A stretch of 64,000 nucleotides of DNA from contig JAGAMY010000020.1 in NCBI GenBank assembly GCA_017624495.1, forward strand, positions 1 to 64,000, read 5' to 3'. The stretch is from Lachnospiraceae bacterium. Its GTDB lineage: Bacteria > Bacillota > Clostridia > Lachnospirales > Lachnospiraceae. Below are positions 38,101-47,211 of the stretch, piece by piece. The notes beneath the pieces were generated by a model. It saw only the letters and a list, made by a program, of their open reading frames with translations, was not told the DNA's origin and searched no databases. The position numbers were made by a program, and so were the translations under genes. Position 1 is the first letter of the stretch. Each line of letters opens with the position of its first letter.

Positions 38101-39848
38101 TACTCTGTGAGTGCACGATTATAGACTTTCACATTGTCAAAATAGCCTTTAAAATATGCATCTCCGCTATAGAAAGATTTTCCTAAATAAGAAATAATAT
38201 TTTCACCAAGGTCTGTTGTTCTGATTCTAATATTGTTATTTCTGCTGACAAGTATATTGTCCATATACATGCTGACAGTTTCATAATCTACGACTAATTT
38301 TACATTTATCCATTTTTCTTTAATAGAATCTGTACTGGTAGAAATTGTTTCTTCATTCTTGTAACCATTGCTGGTCATGGAGAATCTAGAATATTTATCC
38401 TCCGTTTTTAAAAACATATATTTATTGTCATTCTGTCCAAAAGTAAATGTGAAATAATTCCCTGATATCGTTACAGGCTTAACATCAAAGGATACGGATA
38501 CTTTATTTCTTCCATCAAAAAGCCCCTGTGGCAGTTCTGCATATGTACCACTGCTTCCATCTAAATATAATACCTGTCCTTTATCACTATCTGTTGCATA
38601 GGTAGCACTTCCATATAGCTTTCCGGTATAGTTATTACCGCTCTTATCTGCAATCGTTGTGCCGCTTAAGCTTTCATCAAAATCATAGGTTAAAATCGGC
38701 TCGGTTTTCTCTTCCTCTTGATTTTCACCATCGCTATTATCGGTTTTGTATGCTGCTAAAACTGCCGCTTCTTCCTCTTTAGAAAGACGGATAACTGTAC
38801 CATGACGGAATTTTCCATCGACAAAATTAGAAGCAACCAGTTCAAATTCTCCTGAAGATAAATCATTGGCAACATATGCTTTATAACCATCATTATCTCC
38901 CATTGCACACCACTGACCGCTCGGAAGCTGGTATACAGTTAAACCTTCCATACCGTTAAATCCTGCGCCAAAGCTGCCGCTTCTTGTTACAATACGCTGC
39001 CATGAACCATTTGGTGTACTTGTATTTTCTCCGTTTCTGACATCCAACACATCCTCTGTATCCAATGTGTCGCTGACATCCACAACTGTATTCCAGTCCG
39101 ATGTGGAGAAACGATAAAATTTCCCATTGTCTTCTACAATGGTGGTATCAATAATATTTACTTCATCACCACTGTCCTGATCTTCACTTAACCATACCTT
39201 TGGCTCTGTAAATTCCACAAAATCCTCTGTACGGCAGACATATACACGCAAAGCATTTTCATTGGTATCTGCTTTGGATTTATCTCTTGCAGACCAGTAC
39301 ACTACATAATTGCCTTCTTCTTCGTCATAAATGGCTTCCGGTGCCCATACACAGCCGGCATCCTCAAAACCTGCATAGACAAGGCGAGGCTCACTCCAGT
39401 TTACTAAGTCTTCAGATTCCCAGACAACAATATTCTGGCTTGCACTTAACTGATTCCAGCCACTTCCGCCTGCTCCGCCGCCTTCTGCATGAAGGTCTGT
39501 AGCAAGAATCCAATATTTACTTCCATCGGCGGAACGAATCAGATGTGGATCTCGCACACCCTTATCGCTGCCTGCTAAATTTACAGTATCCAGAATGGAT
39601 TTTGCTGTACCGTCTTCTTTATTAAGCTTCTCCCATGTCAGACCATCCTCACTATATCCAAGGAAAATCTTCTCATAGCCATCCTCTGTTCCAAAATTCA
39701 GCCAGAGATATCCTGCATCATAGGAGCTCTCTGCTTCTGCTGCCTGCACGGTATCTGCTGTCGCTGCATCCGGCATTTGAACACCTGTAAATGCAAGCAC
39801 ACCTGCAAGAAAACCTGCAAGACATTTGCTTATTGTCCTTTTTCTCAT
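35178..39848 (-). CDS. Secreted double-GH43 glycosidase
   Basis: A 1556-aa protein with an N-terminal signal peptide (MRKRTISKCLAGFLAGVLAF). Domains: a first five-bladed GH43-like propeller (~46-370; KGVRDPHLIR, CVWAPEAIY), LamG (~386-590), a beta linker, a second GH43 propeller (~696-1000; GEFADPDIDAFNGKYYLY, AWAPSIEEKNGKYYFYF, FRESIIV), an InlB-B-type repeat (~1006-1070), a third-type LamG (~1086-1270), an acidic Pro-rich linker, and the Fn3-like plus Big_2 module (~1349-1556) shared with the neighbouring gene. GH43 enzymes are mainly arabinosidases, arabinanases and xylosidases, so arabinan or arabinoxylan is the likely target. The ATG at 39848 follows AAGGAGGAAGG; an upstream ATG at 39872 is rejected. 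Confidence 0.88.
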   Translation of the reverse strand: MRKRTISKCLAGFLAGVLAFTGVQMPDAATADTVQAAEAESSYDAGYLWLNFGTEDGYEKIFLGYSEDGLTWEKLNKEDGTAKSILDTVNLAGSDKGVRDPHLIRSADGSKYWILATDLHAEGGGAGGSGWNQLSASQNIVVWESEDLVNWSEPRLVYAGFEDAGCVWAPEAIYDEEEGNYVVYWSARDKSKADTNENALRVYVCRTEDFVEFTEPKVWLSEDQDSGDEVNIIDTTIVEDNGKFYRFSTSDWNTVVDVSDTLDTEDVLDVRNGENTSTPNGSWQRIVTRSGSFGAGFNGMEGLTVYQLPSGQWCAMGDNDGYKAYVANDLSSGEFELVASNFVDGKFRHGTVIRLSKEEEAAVLAAYKTDNSDGENQEEEKTEPILTYDFDESLSGTTIADKSGNNYTGKLYGSATYATDSDKGQVLYLDGSSGTYAELPQGLFDGRNKVSVSFDVKPVTISGNYFTFTFGQNDNKYMFLKTEDKYSRFSMTSNGYKNEETISTSTDSIKEKWINVKLVVDYETVSMYMDNILVSRNNNIRIRTTDLGENIISYLGKSFYSGDAYFKGYFDNVKVYNRALTEYEIAKEAGKEDSIEILKGITSKDVGIVKTELDKENATYTLYATKYDYDVATRTRKAADLENVTLDFDLTDGAEVKNAKESYNLMEDFEITVGFGGDEKTYTVSTVIVNNPVLGGEFADPDIDAFNGKYYLYCTSDGFQSWGGYKFRVFSSEDLITWKDEGQILNLRTDVAWSDGSAWAPSIEEKNGKYYFYFCGNDIRDPQNQKKAIGVAVADSPTGPFVAEEEPLVTMELCGTEGVTMGQCIDPSIFTEEDGTSYMLFGNGNAAIVQLGDDMISTVPGTMHNYVGATDFRESIIVNKIDGKYHFTWSCDDTGSENYHVKYGVSDSLYGDIEYKCQLLVKDVANNIKGTGHHSTLQVPGTDDFYIAYHRFLTPLGQVTSGYGYHRETCIDKLIYNEETGLFEVAKATLTGLTEGQTHTAPKKYHVTYEAGKGGSISGVEKQVVIDGYQATAVKAVPKGGYKFVKWSDGSTETVRKETEVNADMAFTAEFAKLTDAEKAVYDSKLLAYFSFDDETSGFSGKGAVGSAEGTAELATDGASGSALSLDGAGYVDVTAEDGSSLLAGKDEITISYYSKVEGTGTNWSVYAAPDEGQPEYEYETYFGVLDRANEVVVQRYMNDGKRAPSVNGKWNDTSWKHVVISVEQDKTTLYINGQNKGSVTSEYTLSDILGNDGILYLGKAMWTGGEYMTGLMDEFKIYDGALTAEDISAIAIEEIIPEEEDKQETPAPPASESDGSKKEEETAKDPIPPAADTPVTPAVTTPTAELILADNPAIPTGKSDEAKKAKFGVLKAQVKKATKNSNKVQWSKVADAEGYVVLGNIINSGKKKYPYEVLTIIENNTTTSYTHKNLKKDTYYKYIVQAYKMVDGKVSILETSKTVYSATKNKKYANVKAIKVNKTKVSLAKKGKKFTIKAKQTKNGKKLISNRDLSFESSNTKVATVSSKGIITAKKKGKCTIYVYAQNGIYKTISVTVKK

Positions 39849-39920
39849 AGCATCCTTCCTCCTTAAAACCATTGTTTACTACTCTATAGGATACCGCTTT
39901 TTTTACAAGGACAATATAGA

Positions 39921-39957
39921 ATATTTTCGTTTTTTTTGTAACATTTTCGTTTTTTAG
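39921..39957 (-). promoter_or_regulatory. Direct repeat upstream of the GH43 gene, possible regulator site
   Basis: ATTTTCGTTTTTT occurs twice with a 20-bp period (from 39923 and 39943), 75-110 bp before the GH43 start and next to the response-regulator gene. AraC-type regulators commonly bind direct repeats about two helical turns apart. The repeats are T-rich, so this is tentative. Confidence 0.35.
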
Positions 39958-39977
39958 TAAAATTTTTCCCGCAGATT

Positions 39978-40709
39978 TTACAAATCTTTTCGGTATTTAC
40001 TTGGACTGATTCCCGCAGATTTTTTGAAAACTTTAGTAAAATAAAAATAATCATTATACCCGGTCAATTCTGCCACCTGGGCAATGGAGAGTTTTTCATC
40101 CTTCAACAGCTCTTTCGCTTTCTGCATACGTCTTGCGGTAATATACTCCGAAAATGACAGTTTTAATTCATTTTTCAAAAGACCACTTAAATGGCTTGTA
40201 CTGATGCCATATTTTTCTGCTAAATCTGTTAATGTAATATTTTCCGTAAAGTGCTCCTGTATTTCGTTTACAATCTGACTGATAATGTTAAGACTGATTT
40301 CTTCTTCCTGTAAGCTGTTACTTTCTAAATCTTTCTCCGCTAATTCTGCTGCTAAACGCTCTAATACTTTATTTAACTGCTCCTGTTCAATAGGCTTTAA
40401 CAGATAATCATATGCCTTTAACTCTACCGCTTTCTGCGCATAGGAAAATTCTGCATAACCACTGATGAACACCGTCCTCGTCTGTATTTTTCTTTTTGAA
40501 AGTTCTTCTAAAACCTCAAGTCCCGTATAGCCCGGCATACGGATATCTGAAAAAAATACATCCGGCGGATTTTTTTCCATTTCTTCTAATGCAGTCACGC
40601 CATTATTTGCTTCTCCTATCACTTTAAAGGGCAGTCCTGATTTTTCTATCAATTTTTTTAATCCTATGACAACCCATACTTCATCATCTGCAATAAATAC
40701 ACTATACAT
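39978..40709 (-). CDS. YesN-type response regulator with AraC DNA-binding domain
   Basis: The 243-aa protein has a receiver domain (acidic pocket DD at 8-9, phospho-Asp 55 in FFSDIRMPG, Lys in YLLKPI) and a C-terminal AraC-type double helix-turn-helix (~140-243; LAEKYGISTSHLSGLLK, VAELTGYNDYFYFTKVFKK). It overlaps the kinase gene by 8 bp. It most likely activates the neighbouring secreted glycosidase genes when the sensor detects their polysaccharide or its products. Confidence 0.92.
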   Translation of the reverse strand: MYSVFIADDEVWVVIGLKKLIEKSGLPFKVIGEANNGVTALEEMEKNPPDVFFSDIRMPGYTGLEVLEELSKRKIQTRTVFISGYAEFSYAQKAVELKAYDYLLKPIEQEQLNKVLERLAAELAEKDLESNSLQEEEISLNIISQIVNEIQEHFTENITLTDLAEKYGISTSHLSGLLKNELKLSFSEYITARRMQKAKELLKDEKLSIAQVAELTGYNDYFYFTKVFKKSAGISPSKYRKDL

Positions 40710-42414
40710 GCTTATCGTTTATCTCCTTTATACAATCCGGTATAACAATTGTAATTTTTGTACCTTCGTCTATTCTGCTTTGTATATCAAATTCCACTTC
40801 ATCCTCATAAAAAAGCTTTAACCGCTGATAAATATTGGCAATTCCTATACCTTTCCGATTCAAATTTGACCCTATGGTGCTTCGCAGCCATACAACTTTT
40901 GCGGGAGGTATTCCACAGCCATTATCCTCTATAATAAATAAAATATGGTTTTCATCCTTCATTTCCACGGTTACAGACACTTCACCATCTTCGACCTTCT
41001 TTTCCAAGCCGTGAAAAACCGCATTTTCCACCAAAGGCTGCAGCATCAGCTTAATCACTTCTTTTTTTCTTACTTCCTCTGCCATGTGAATAGTGACCTT
41101 GATTTTTCCCATAAAACGATAATCTATGATTTTGGCATATTCTTTGATATAGTTTATCTCATCCTCTACGGTTACAATGTTTTCTGCTTTTACCGCAAAA
41201 CGAAAAACCTTGGACAATGCCACGGTAATCTCTGCAATATCATCCACATCATGATATAATGCCATGGAACGTATGCAGTCGAAGGTATTATATAAAAAGT
41301 GGGGATTTATCTGGTTCTGATAGGCTAAAATCTGTACCTGCCGCTTGGCAATTTCCATTTCATACATCTTCGTCTGGGATTTTAAAATCTCCTGATTCAT
41401 ACGCTCTTTTTCGTCTAACATCTGGTTTAAGCTAGATGCCACAATTCCCAGTTCATCCGGCTGCATTTCTTCCATACGAAGCTCCGGCTCGTTTACATTT
41501 TCATTAATAAACTTTCCTATTTTTCGCACTCTGTATAAAATACGCCAATAGCAAAATCCCACCATGACAATAATTAGCAATATGGCAATCCAATAAGCAA
41601 GATTAATCATCTGCATATTATCCTGTGCTTCCTGCCAGATACTGCTCCTGAAAATACGGCTGACTACTTTCCATTCATCCATTTTGACATTTTGGATGTT
41701 TACAACACAGGATATGTCACTTTTTAACATATCCGCAGATAAATCCGTCAGATTTTCCCCACCGGCACTTTCTAAAATCCGGTCATTGCCATCAATCAAA
41801 TACACCTGTGCATATTCTCTTATCTGTGCACCTTCTAAAACTCCCTGTAAACTATTGGTACGAAGCAAAAAAACGCACATGCCAATCTGTCTGCCATATT
41901 GTTTCTGTTCTAAATCATAAATCGGAAAATACACAAGATAATAAGGAACATTTGCCTGTTGCAGATAACAAATATTACTAAATTCTACTTTATCTTTTAT
42001 CCCTCCCAAAATACGACTGTCTAACGCATCTCCCATTGCTGCAATCTGCTGCATGGACATATCATACAAATATATCCCTTCTATATCCTGCTCTAAAAGT
42101 ACAGCATTGGAAAACACCTGTGAAATTTCTGCCCGGGACATAATACGCTCATTGTGACTTTGAGCATAGTATTCTACAACCGTAGGCGAATATGCCACCG
42201 TTGTCATAATGTCTTTTATCGTATCGTAATAATCTTCCATTTTCGCTTCTATCTGAAGCAGAAGCTTTTCATTGGAACTTAGAATATTTTCTTCTAGCGT
42301 ATGCATCATGTATTGTCTGGTAACCACACTTCCCATGCCAAGCACCAGTATAATACCCAGTGCCAATGCCATCAACTGCATAAGCAGACTGCTTTTTATC
42401 TTATTTTTTATCAT
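40702..42414 (-). CDS. YesM-type sensor histidine kinase
   Basis: The 570-aa membrane kinase has a first helix at ~12-32, an extracytoplasmic sensing domain (~33-270, dCache-like), a second helix (WIAILLIIVMVGFCYW, ~274-292), HAMP, the His_kinase domain with phospho-His in QINPHFLYNTFD (~366-377) and a GHKL ATPase with ENAVFHGLEKK and EDNGCGIPP. Substrates are probably oligosaccharides, perhaps presented by the lipoprotein encoded just upstream. Confidence 0.93.
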   Translation of the reverse strand: MIKNKIKSSLLMQLMALALGIILVLGMGSVVTRQYMMHTLEENILSSNEKLLLQIEAKMEDYYDTIKDIMTTVAYSPTVVEYYAQSHNERIMSRAEISQVFSNAVLLEQDIEGIYLYDMSMQQIAAMGDALDSRILGGIKDKVEFSNICYLQQANVPYYLVYFPIYDLEQKQYGRQIGMCVFLLRTNSLQGVLEGAQIREYAQVYLIDGNDRILESAGGENLTDLSADMLKSDISCVVNIQNVKMDEWKVVSRIFRSSIWQEAQDNMQMINLAYWIAILLIIVMVGFCYWRILYRVRKIGKFINENVNEPELRMEEMQPDELGIVASSLNQMLDEKERMNQEILKSQTKMYEMEIAKRQVQILAYQNQINPHFLYNTFDCIRSMALYHDVDDIAEITVALSKVFRFAVKAENIVTVEDEINYIKEYAKIIDYRFMGKIKVTIHMAEEVRKKEVIKLMLQPLVENAVFHGLEKKVEDGEVSVTVEMKDENHILFIIEDNGCGIPPAKVVWLRSTIGSNLNRKGIGIANIYQRLKLFYEDEVEFDIQSRIDEGTKITIVIPDCIKEINDKHV

Positions 42415-42435
42415 AAGGATTTCTATCTTCCTGCA

Positions 42436-44040
42436 TTAATTTACTTTTTGAATTTTTGTGCCATATTCTGCGCAATTTTTCTGATAAGCTTCATTTTTTA
42501 TCCGGTCTACGGTTTCGATTCCCCTGTCCTTTAATCCACTTATCAGTTTTTCATATTCTGCTTCAAAAGCCGCATCACTGCCAGCTAATATAACCGCTAA
42601 TATTTGTGACTCTTTCCACGCTGCAATATCCTGCTCCATGGCAGCCTCTTTGCTTCCTGCTGCAAACAAATCTGCCGAAAATGTCAAAAGAGAATCGTCA
42701 TACTGCACAACCGCTTCATGCTTTCCATAGGCAATCTGCAGTTCACCATACTGCTCTTCTTCTCCGGTTTCCTTATTTCTTTCCCATGCCGTATTCACAA
42801 AGCTCCACCATGCTGTCATTCCGGTGCGGCTATAGGCTTCCTTTTTTTCTTTTCCCTTCTGTGTCCTGTGCACAACACCCTTTTCGTCTATGGTATAGTC
42901 TTCTCCTTCATATCCAAAATACCAAAACATCATACCCTCATCGCAGGTCATATAATCTATCCACTCTGCAATTTTTTCCGGATGCTTACAATCCTTTGCA
43001 ATGAAGGTCTGCATCCAGCCGGTGGATACACGCAGGGATTTTCCCCATACCGGCGTACTTCCGGAAGATGACAATATAGCCCCTGTAGATATCCACTCTT
43101 CCTTGTTGGCATTGGTATTGGCTATATTTCCAATAAAACATAAGACATTTCCACTGTCTACCCATTCTTTGACCTGTGTATTTTCCAAGGTCAGACTTTC
43201 ACTGTCAATATATCCTTTACAAACGGCGGTCTGAATAAATTTCAAAGCATCCTTTGCCTGTGGCTGTAACATAACGTCCTGATAATCACCATTTTCATTT
43301 ACCCGCTCTGCACCAAATGTTTCCAATAAATATTTTAATGACGGGTCCTGATAAGCTTTTCCATCCAAAAGCAATGGTATCTTTCCCACATTTTTTGCCT
43401 TTTCAAAAGCAGCTAATACTTGCTCTTCTGTCTGTAAATCTGCTGCTTCTAAATCTAATTCCTCCAACAATTTTTTGTTCCATATAATCGCATTATTATC
43501 GTTGTATTCCACTAAATCTTCCCAAAATTTGCTGCTGGGTTTCCAAATTTCCCTTGTATCTTCGGAATTCAAATGGGAGGGATACATATACCATGCACCA
43601 TCTCTTTTAATAATCTCCTGTTTAATATCCTGCGGAAAAGCTTTTAATATATGGGAATCGGGTTTATATTTTTCAAAAAATTCGTCTAAATCCCATACTT
43701 TTCCTGAAGATACTAACTGCTGTCTTGTCGTCATATCCATAATGGATATTATATCCGGCAGTTCATCATCATAAAGCATCAGCTTTAACCTTGTATCTGC
43801 TTCCTGCGTAGGTATCTGAATGTCTAATTTTAAACCTGTTTTTTTAGAAATATCCCCTGTAATTGTCCCTTCTGTGGTATCCCACACCGGCGGTTTCCAG
43901 AAATTCACATCTGAATAAAAGGTGACTTCTGCGTATTCTTTTGTGGTTTGCTGATAGTTTTCTTCTTTTTTCCCACAAGCACTAATGCACAGCATCAGCA
44001 TACATACTGCTATCCATATTTTCTTACTCTTCCCTATCAT
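42436..44040 (-). CDS. Solute-binding lipoprotein of the ABC sugar type
   Basis: The 534-aa protein has a lipoprotein signal with lipobox ISAC (Cys 22), then a long two-lobed binding-protein body of the LplA/large oligosaccharide-binding kind (RLKLMLYDDELPDII, ...AKNVGKIPLLLDG...). No ABC permease genes lie next to it; it is 21 bp upstream of the sensor kinase. It may therefore be a ligand-presenting partner of that kinase, or use permeases encoded elsewhere. AAGGAGAAG precedes the ATG. Confidence 0.85.
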   Translation of the reverse strand: MIGKSKKIWIAVCMLMLCISACGKKEENYQQTTKEYAEVTFYSDVNFWKPPVWDTTEGTITGDISKKTGLKLDIQIPTQEADTRLKLMLYDDELPDIISIMDMTTRQQLVSSGKVWDLDEFFEKYKPDSHILKAFPQDIKQEIIKRDGAWYMYPSHLNSEDTREIWKPSSKFWEDLVEYNDNNAIIWNKKLLEELDLEAADLQTEEQVLAAFEKAKNVGKIPLLLDGKAYQDPSLKYLLETFGAERVNENGDYQDVMLQPQAKDALKFIQTAVCKGYIDSESLTLENTQVKEWVDSGNVLCFIGNIANTNANKEEWISTGAILSSSGSTPVWGKSLRVSTGWMQTFIAKDCKHPEKIAEWIDYMTCDEGMMFWYFGYEGEDYTIDEKGVVHRTQKGKEKKEAYSRTGMTAWWSFVNTAWERNKETGEEEQYGELQIAYGKHEAVVQYDDSLLTFSADLFAAGSKEAAMEQDIAAWKESQILAVILAGSDAAFEAEYEKLISGLKDRGIETVDRIKNEAYQKNCAEYGTKIQKVN

Positions 44041-44070
44041 AGTACTTCTCCTTAGAATATCCGGTACAGC

Positions 44071-44126
44071 AAAAAAGCGAAAACTGCCAGACTATGTCTT
44101 TCACATAGCCTGACAGCAGTTTTGCT
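44071..44126 (-). terminator. Terminator of pfkA
   Basis: On the minus strand AGCAAAACTGC pairs with GCAGTTTTCGCT, with an inner stem CTATGT/ACATAG, and ends in six Ts, 13 bp after the pfkA stop. Confidence 0.85.
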
Positions 44127-44138
44127 CTTTTTTCACTA

Positions 44139-45113
44139 TTAAATTGCAAGATTGGTACAATACTGGAACTGATACTCCGGAATACCTTTCTTCATTGCTA
44201 ATGCTTCATCAATATCATAATCTGTGAAATCACCATTGCAGTATGCAACTACACGGTTGCTCTTGCCTTCACAAAGTAAGTCTACGGCATAACATCCCAT
44301 AATGGATGCATATACACGGTCTTTACATGTCGGGCTTCCACCACGCTGCATGTGACCTAAGATAGTTGCTCTAGTTTCCATACCTGTTGCAGCTTCAATT
44401 CTCTTTGCCATACTTTCGGAATGTCCGATACCTTCTGCATTGATGATGATATGATGCTGTTTACCACGTTTTCTATTTTCAATGATGTGGTTTACTAATT
44501 TCTGTTCATCATAATCATATCTTTCCGGAAGAAGGATATCTTCTGCACCATTGGCAATACCGCACCATAATGCAATATAACCTGCGCTGCGGCCCATTAC
44601 TTCGATAATACTACATCTTTCATGAGATGTGGATGTATCACGAACTTTATCAATAGCTTCCATTGCTGTATTTACGGCTGTATCAAATCCGATGGTATAT
44701 TCTGTACATGCAATATCCAAATCAATGGTTCCCGGAATACCAACTGTATTAATACCAAAATTTGCTAACTTCTGTGCACCCTGGAAAGATCCATCTCCAC
44801 CAATTACAATCATACCATCGATGCCGTGCTTTCTACAGATTTCAGCACCTTTTTCCTGCACATCAGCATTTTTAAATTCTAAACAACGTGCTGTCTGTAA
44901 AATTGTACCACCACGCTGAATGGTATCGGATACACTTCTTGCATCCATGTCAATGATTTCTTCCTGAAGAAGTCCTGCAAATCCTCTCTTAACACCTTTT
45001 ACTTTTAATCCTTTTCCTAATGCTTCACGAACAACCGCACGAATAGCTGCGTTCATTCCCGGAGCATCTCCACCACTGGTCAAGACACCAATCGTTTTGA
45101 TTTCCTTTGCCAT
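44139..45113 (-). CDS. pfkA: ATP-dependent 6-phosphofructokinase
   Basis: PfkA makes fructose 1,6-bisphosphate from fructose 6-phosphate and ATP, the committed step of glycolysis. The 324-aa protein has GVLTSGGDAPGMNAAIRAVV (nucleotide site, 9-28), GGDGSFQGA with the ATP-type GGDGS, TIDLDIACTEYTIGFDTA with the catalytic Asp, and the EVMGR and ILGHMQRGG substrate motifs. It follows dnaE by 69 bp, a common Clostridia order (dnaE-pfkA). Confidence 0.98.
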   Translation of the reverse strand: MAKEIKTIGVLTSGGDAPGMNAAIRAVVREALGKGLKVKGVKRGFAGLLQEEIIDMDARSVSDTIQRGGTILQTARCLEFKNADVQEKGAEICRKHGIDGMIVIGGDGSFQGAQKLANFGINTVGIPGTIDLDIACTEYTIGFDTAVNTAMEAIDKVRDTSTSHERCSIIEVMGRSAGYIALWCGIANGAEDILLPERYDYDEQKLVNHIIENRKRGKQHHIIINAEGIGHSESMAKRIEAATGMETRATILGHMQRGGSPTCKDRVYASIMGCYAVDLLCEGKSNRVVAYCNGDFTDYDIDEALAMKKGIPEYQFQYCTNLAI

Positions 45114-45182
45114 AAAAACAATTCCTCCTAGATTTATCCCTAATTTCCAAAATTTATCCTAATCTACTATATTTTAATAGCT

Positions 45183-46648
45183 TTACTTAATGTTTTCAAT
45201 AGCTTTTTCTACAACTTTTACATTTTTTTCACCGAAAATATTCGTCAAATTGTTCAGCAGGCTATTGTCTATATGCACATTACGGCTTGCAGGAAGTCGT
45301 TTCAGGGCTTTTTCTGTCGAAATATAGATAATTACCGCATCGTTTCCGTCAGAATCCACAATGGTCTGATATAATCTTTGTTCATTTTGCTCATACTCTG
45401 CTTTCGTAGCAAACTGAATCCATAATTCACGCCTTGCCGCATCAAAGGGATAGACCTTTTCACAGATAACTTTTCCGTTTTTTTCCTCCTCCACATTGGC
45501 TCTGCCACGAATAAAGACCTTTGCATCCTCCTGCATTAAGGACTGGTTTTTCTCGTAATCCCTTGGAAAAACCACAACTTCCACTGTTCCAAGCAGGTCT
45601 TCAATGGTTAAAAATGCCATGACTTTATTGGTTTTTGTATATTTTATGGTCTTTTCCGTAATCATACCACCAACCATTACCGCTGTACCGTCTTTAATTT
45701 TAGCTTCTCCAATTTCCTCGTCTAAAAGGAAATCTGCGGTTGTGGCAGAGATATTTTTGCGCCAGCGTTCTTCGTACTCTTCTAACGGATGACCACTGAC
45801 ATAAATACCCAATACTTCTTTTTCAAAACCAAGCATGGTTTCTTTGTCGTATTCACCCACATCCGGCATGGTGATTTCGTATTCTTTCTTTTGTTCTTCT
45901 GATAGTGTATCCATCTCAAACAGGCTCATCTGTCCATCCGGTACATTTTTTTTGTCTTGGTGAATACTGTCTAATATGGAAGCATAGACCATCATTTTCT
46001 GCTTTCTCGTACCCTCAAGTCCATCCATTGCTCCTGCTTTTATGAAGTTTTCCACCGCACGTTTATTGACTTCTCCACCACTCATGCGGGTAAGAAAATC
46101 CTTTAAGGATGTAAATTTTCCTGCTTTTTTACGCTCATTTAAAATAGCTTCGATTACCGGTCTTCCCACACTTCGGATTGCGGATAAACCATAACGTATC
46201 TGTTTACCGGATACAGAAAATCCACTTTCTCCTTCATTAATATCCGGTGGCAATATTGCAATTCCCATACGTCTGCAGGTCAAAATATACTCGGAAACTT
46301 TTGAAGTATTATCCTGCACAGAGGTCATTAGTGCTGCCATATATTCTACCGGATAGTAGTATTTTAAATAGGCTGTCTGGTAGGATACCACTGCGTAAGC
46401 TGCCGCATGAGATTTATTAAACGCATACTTTGCAAAGTCAATCATTTCATCATAAATCTTGTTGGCAACCTTTTCATCAATACCATTTGCCACACAGCCG
46501 GGAACATTTTCTTCCGGCTTGCCATAGACGAAGTTTCTCCGCTCCTCTTCCATAACGGACTGCTTTTTCTTAGACATGGCACGACGTACCAAATCGCTTC
46601 GTCCCCAGGTATAACCGGCTAAGTCCCTTACAATCTGCATAACCTGTT
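45183..46648 (-). CDS. dnaE: DNA polymerase III alpha subunit, 3' exon
   Basis: This exon encodes the C-terminal 488 residues of DnaE: it resumes inside the codon for Glu in the conserved IVYQEQVMQIVRDLAGY stretch, continues through the fingers/palm-end region (KSHAAAYAVVSYQTAYLKYYY), helix-hairpin-helix and the OB fold (VMVGGMITEKTIKYTKTNKV near full-length residue 1007). Joined to 49988-52001 it gives 3480 nt, exactly 1160 codons including stop. Without splicing, the only start is an internal ATG (46640) with no ribosome site, so it is unlikely to be a separate gene. Confidence 0.93.
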
Positions 46649-46689
46649 ATAGTGATAGGTAACCCTTTGATATTATCTCTAGGTTTTCC

Positions 46690-46733
46690 CCCACTCCACA
46701 CCGTGCATGCTAGTTTCCTAGCACACGGCGTTC
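46690..46733 (-). ncRNA. Group II intron domain V (catalytic hairpin)
   Basis: On the minus strand AACGCCGTGTGC-TAG-GAAA-CTA-GCATGCACGGTGTGG folds into a long stem with a GAAA tetraloop and a two-base bulge, as expected for domain V. It lies 41 nt before the 3' splice site, leaving room for domain VI with its branch-point A. Confidence 0.85.
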
Positions 46734-46825
46734 CATCGTCATAACTTTTATTCATTCTAATCAAACAACCTAAATTTAATAAGTAACTACTTTAATATTT
46801 CTTCCATGACTTATTGGCTATATTA

Positions 46826-47128
46826 TTAATTATTATATCTAAGCCCAGCATACATTAACATTATAAGTCCAATTATAAAACCTATTATAAAAGCAACAAA
46901 ACTCCATTCGGAATTTGTAATACCTATGATTATACTCGTAATTAAAAGACCTGCACCAATTATGGTAACGCCTATTCCTGATATAATACAGAATGCTTTT
47001 TTATTTTCATTGGTTACTTTATCATAATGATAACTATGCAATAATGATATTTTTTCTTTTTTCCATATAAGATAACCAAAAACAATGAAAGTAAATCCTA
47101 TTAGTCCTATAATAATCTCACCAATCAT
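46826..47128 (-). CDS. Small membrane protein carried inside the intron (DUF3784-like)
   Basis: The 100-aa protein has three hydrophobic helices (IIIGLIGFTFIVFGYLIW at ~5-22, ISGIGVTIIGAGLLITSIII, FVAFIIGFIIGLIMLMY) and the FGYLIWKKEKISLLHSYH segment after helix 1 that I associate with DUF3784. A GGGAGGTGAG site precedes the ATG, indicating real translation. It lies between the reverse transcriptase stop and domain V, in the loop of domain IV. It has no known role in splicing and looks like cargo. Confidence 0.8.
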   Translation of the reverse strand: MIGEIIIGLIGFTFIVFGYLIWKKEKISLLHSYHYDKVTNENKKAFCIISGIGVTIIGAGLLITSIIIGITNSEWSFVAFIIGFIIGLIMLMYAGLRYNN

Positions 47129-47211
47129 AATCTCACCTCCCTATATATTTTAATTATATAAAATAATTTTGTAATTTCAAATAAGGAGCGTTTAAATTAC
47201 TTATTCAAGGT

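Noticed and set aside
45183..46640. Separate short dnaE-like gene starting at the internal Met
   Set aside because: It is the 3' exon of dnaE; the Met is in the conserved QEQVMQI stretch, there is no ribosome site, and the frame joins perfectly to 49988-52001 once the intron is removed.
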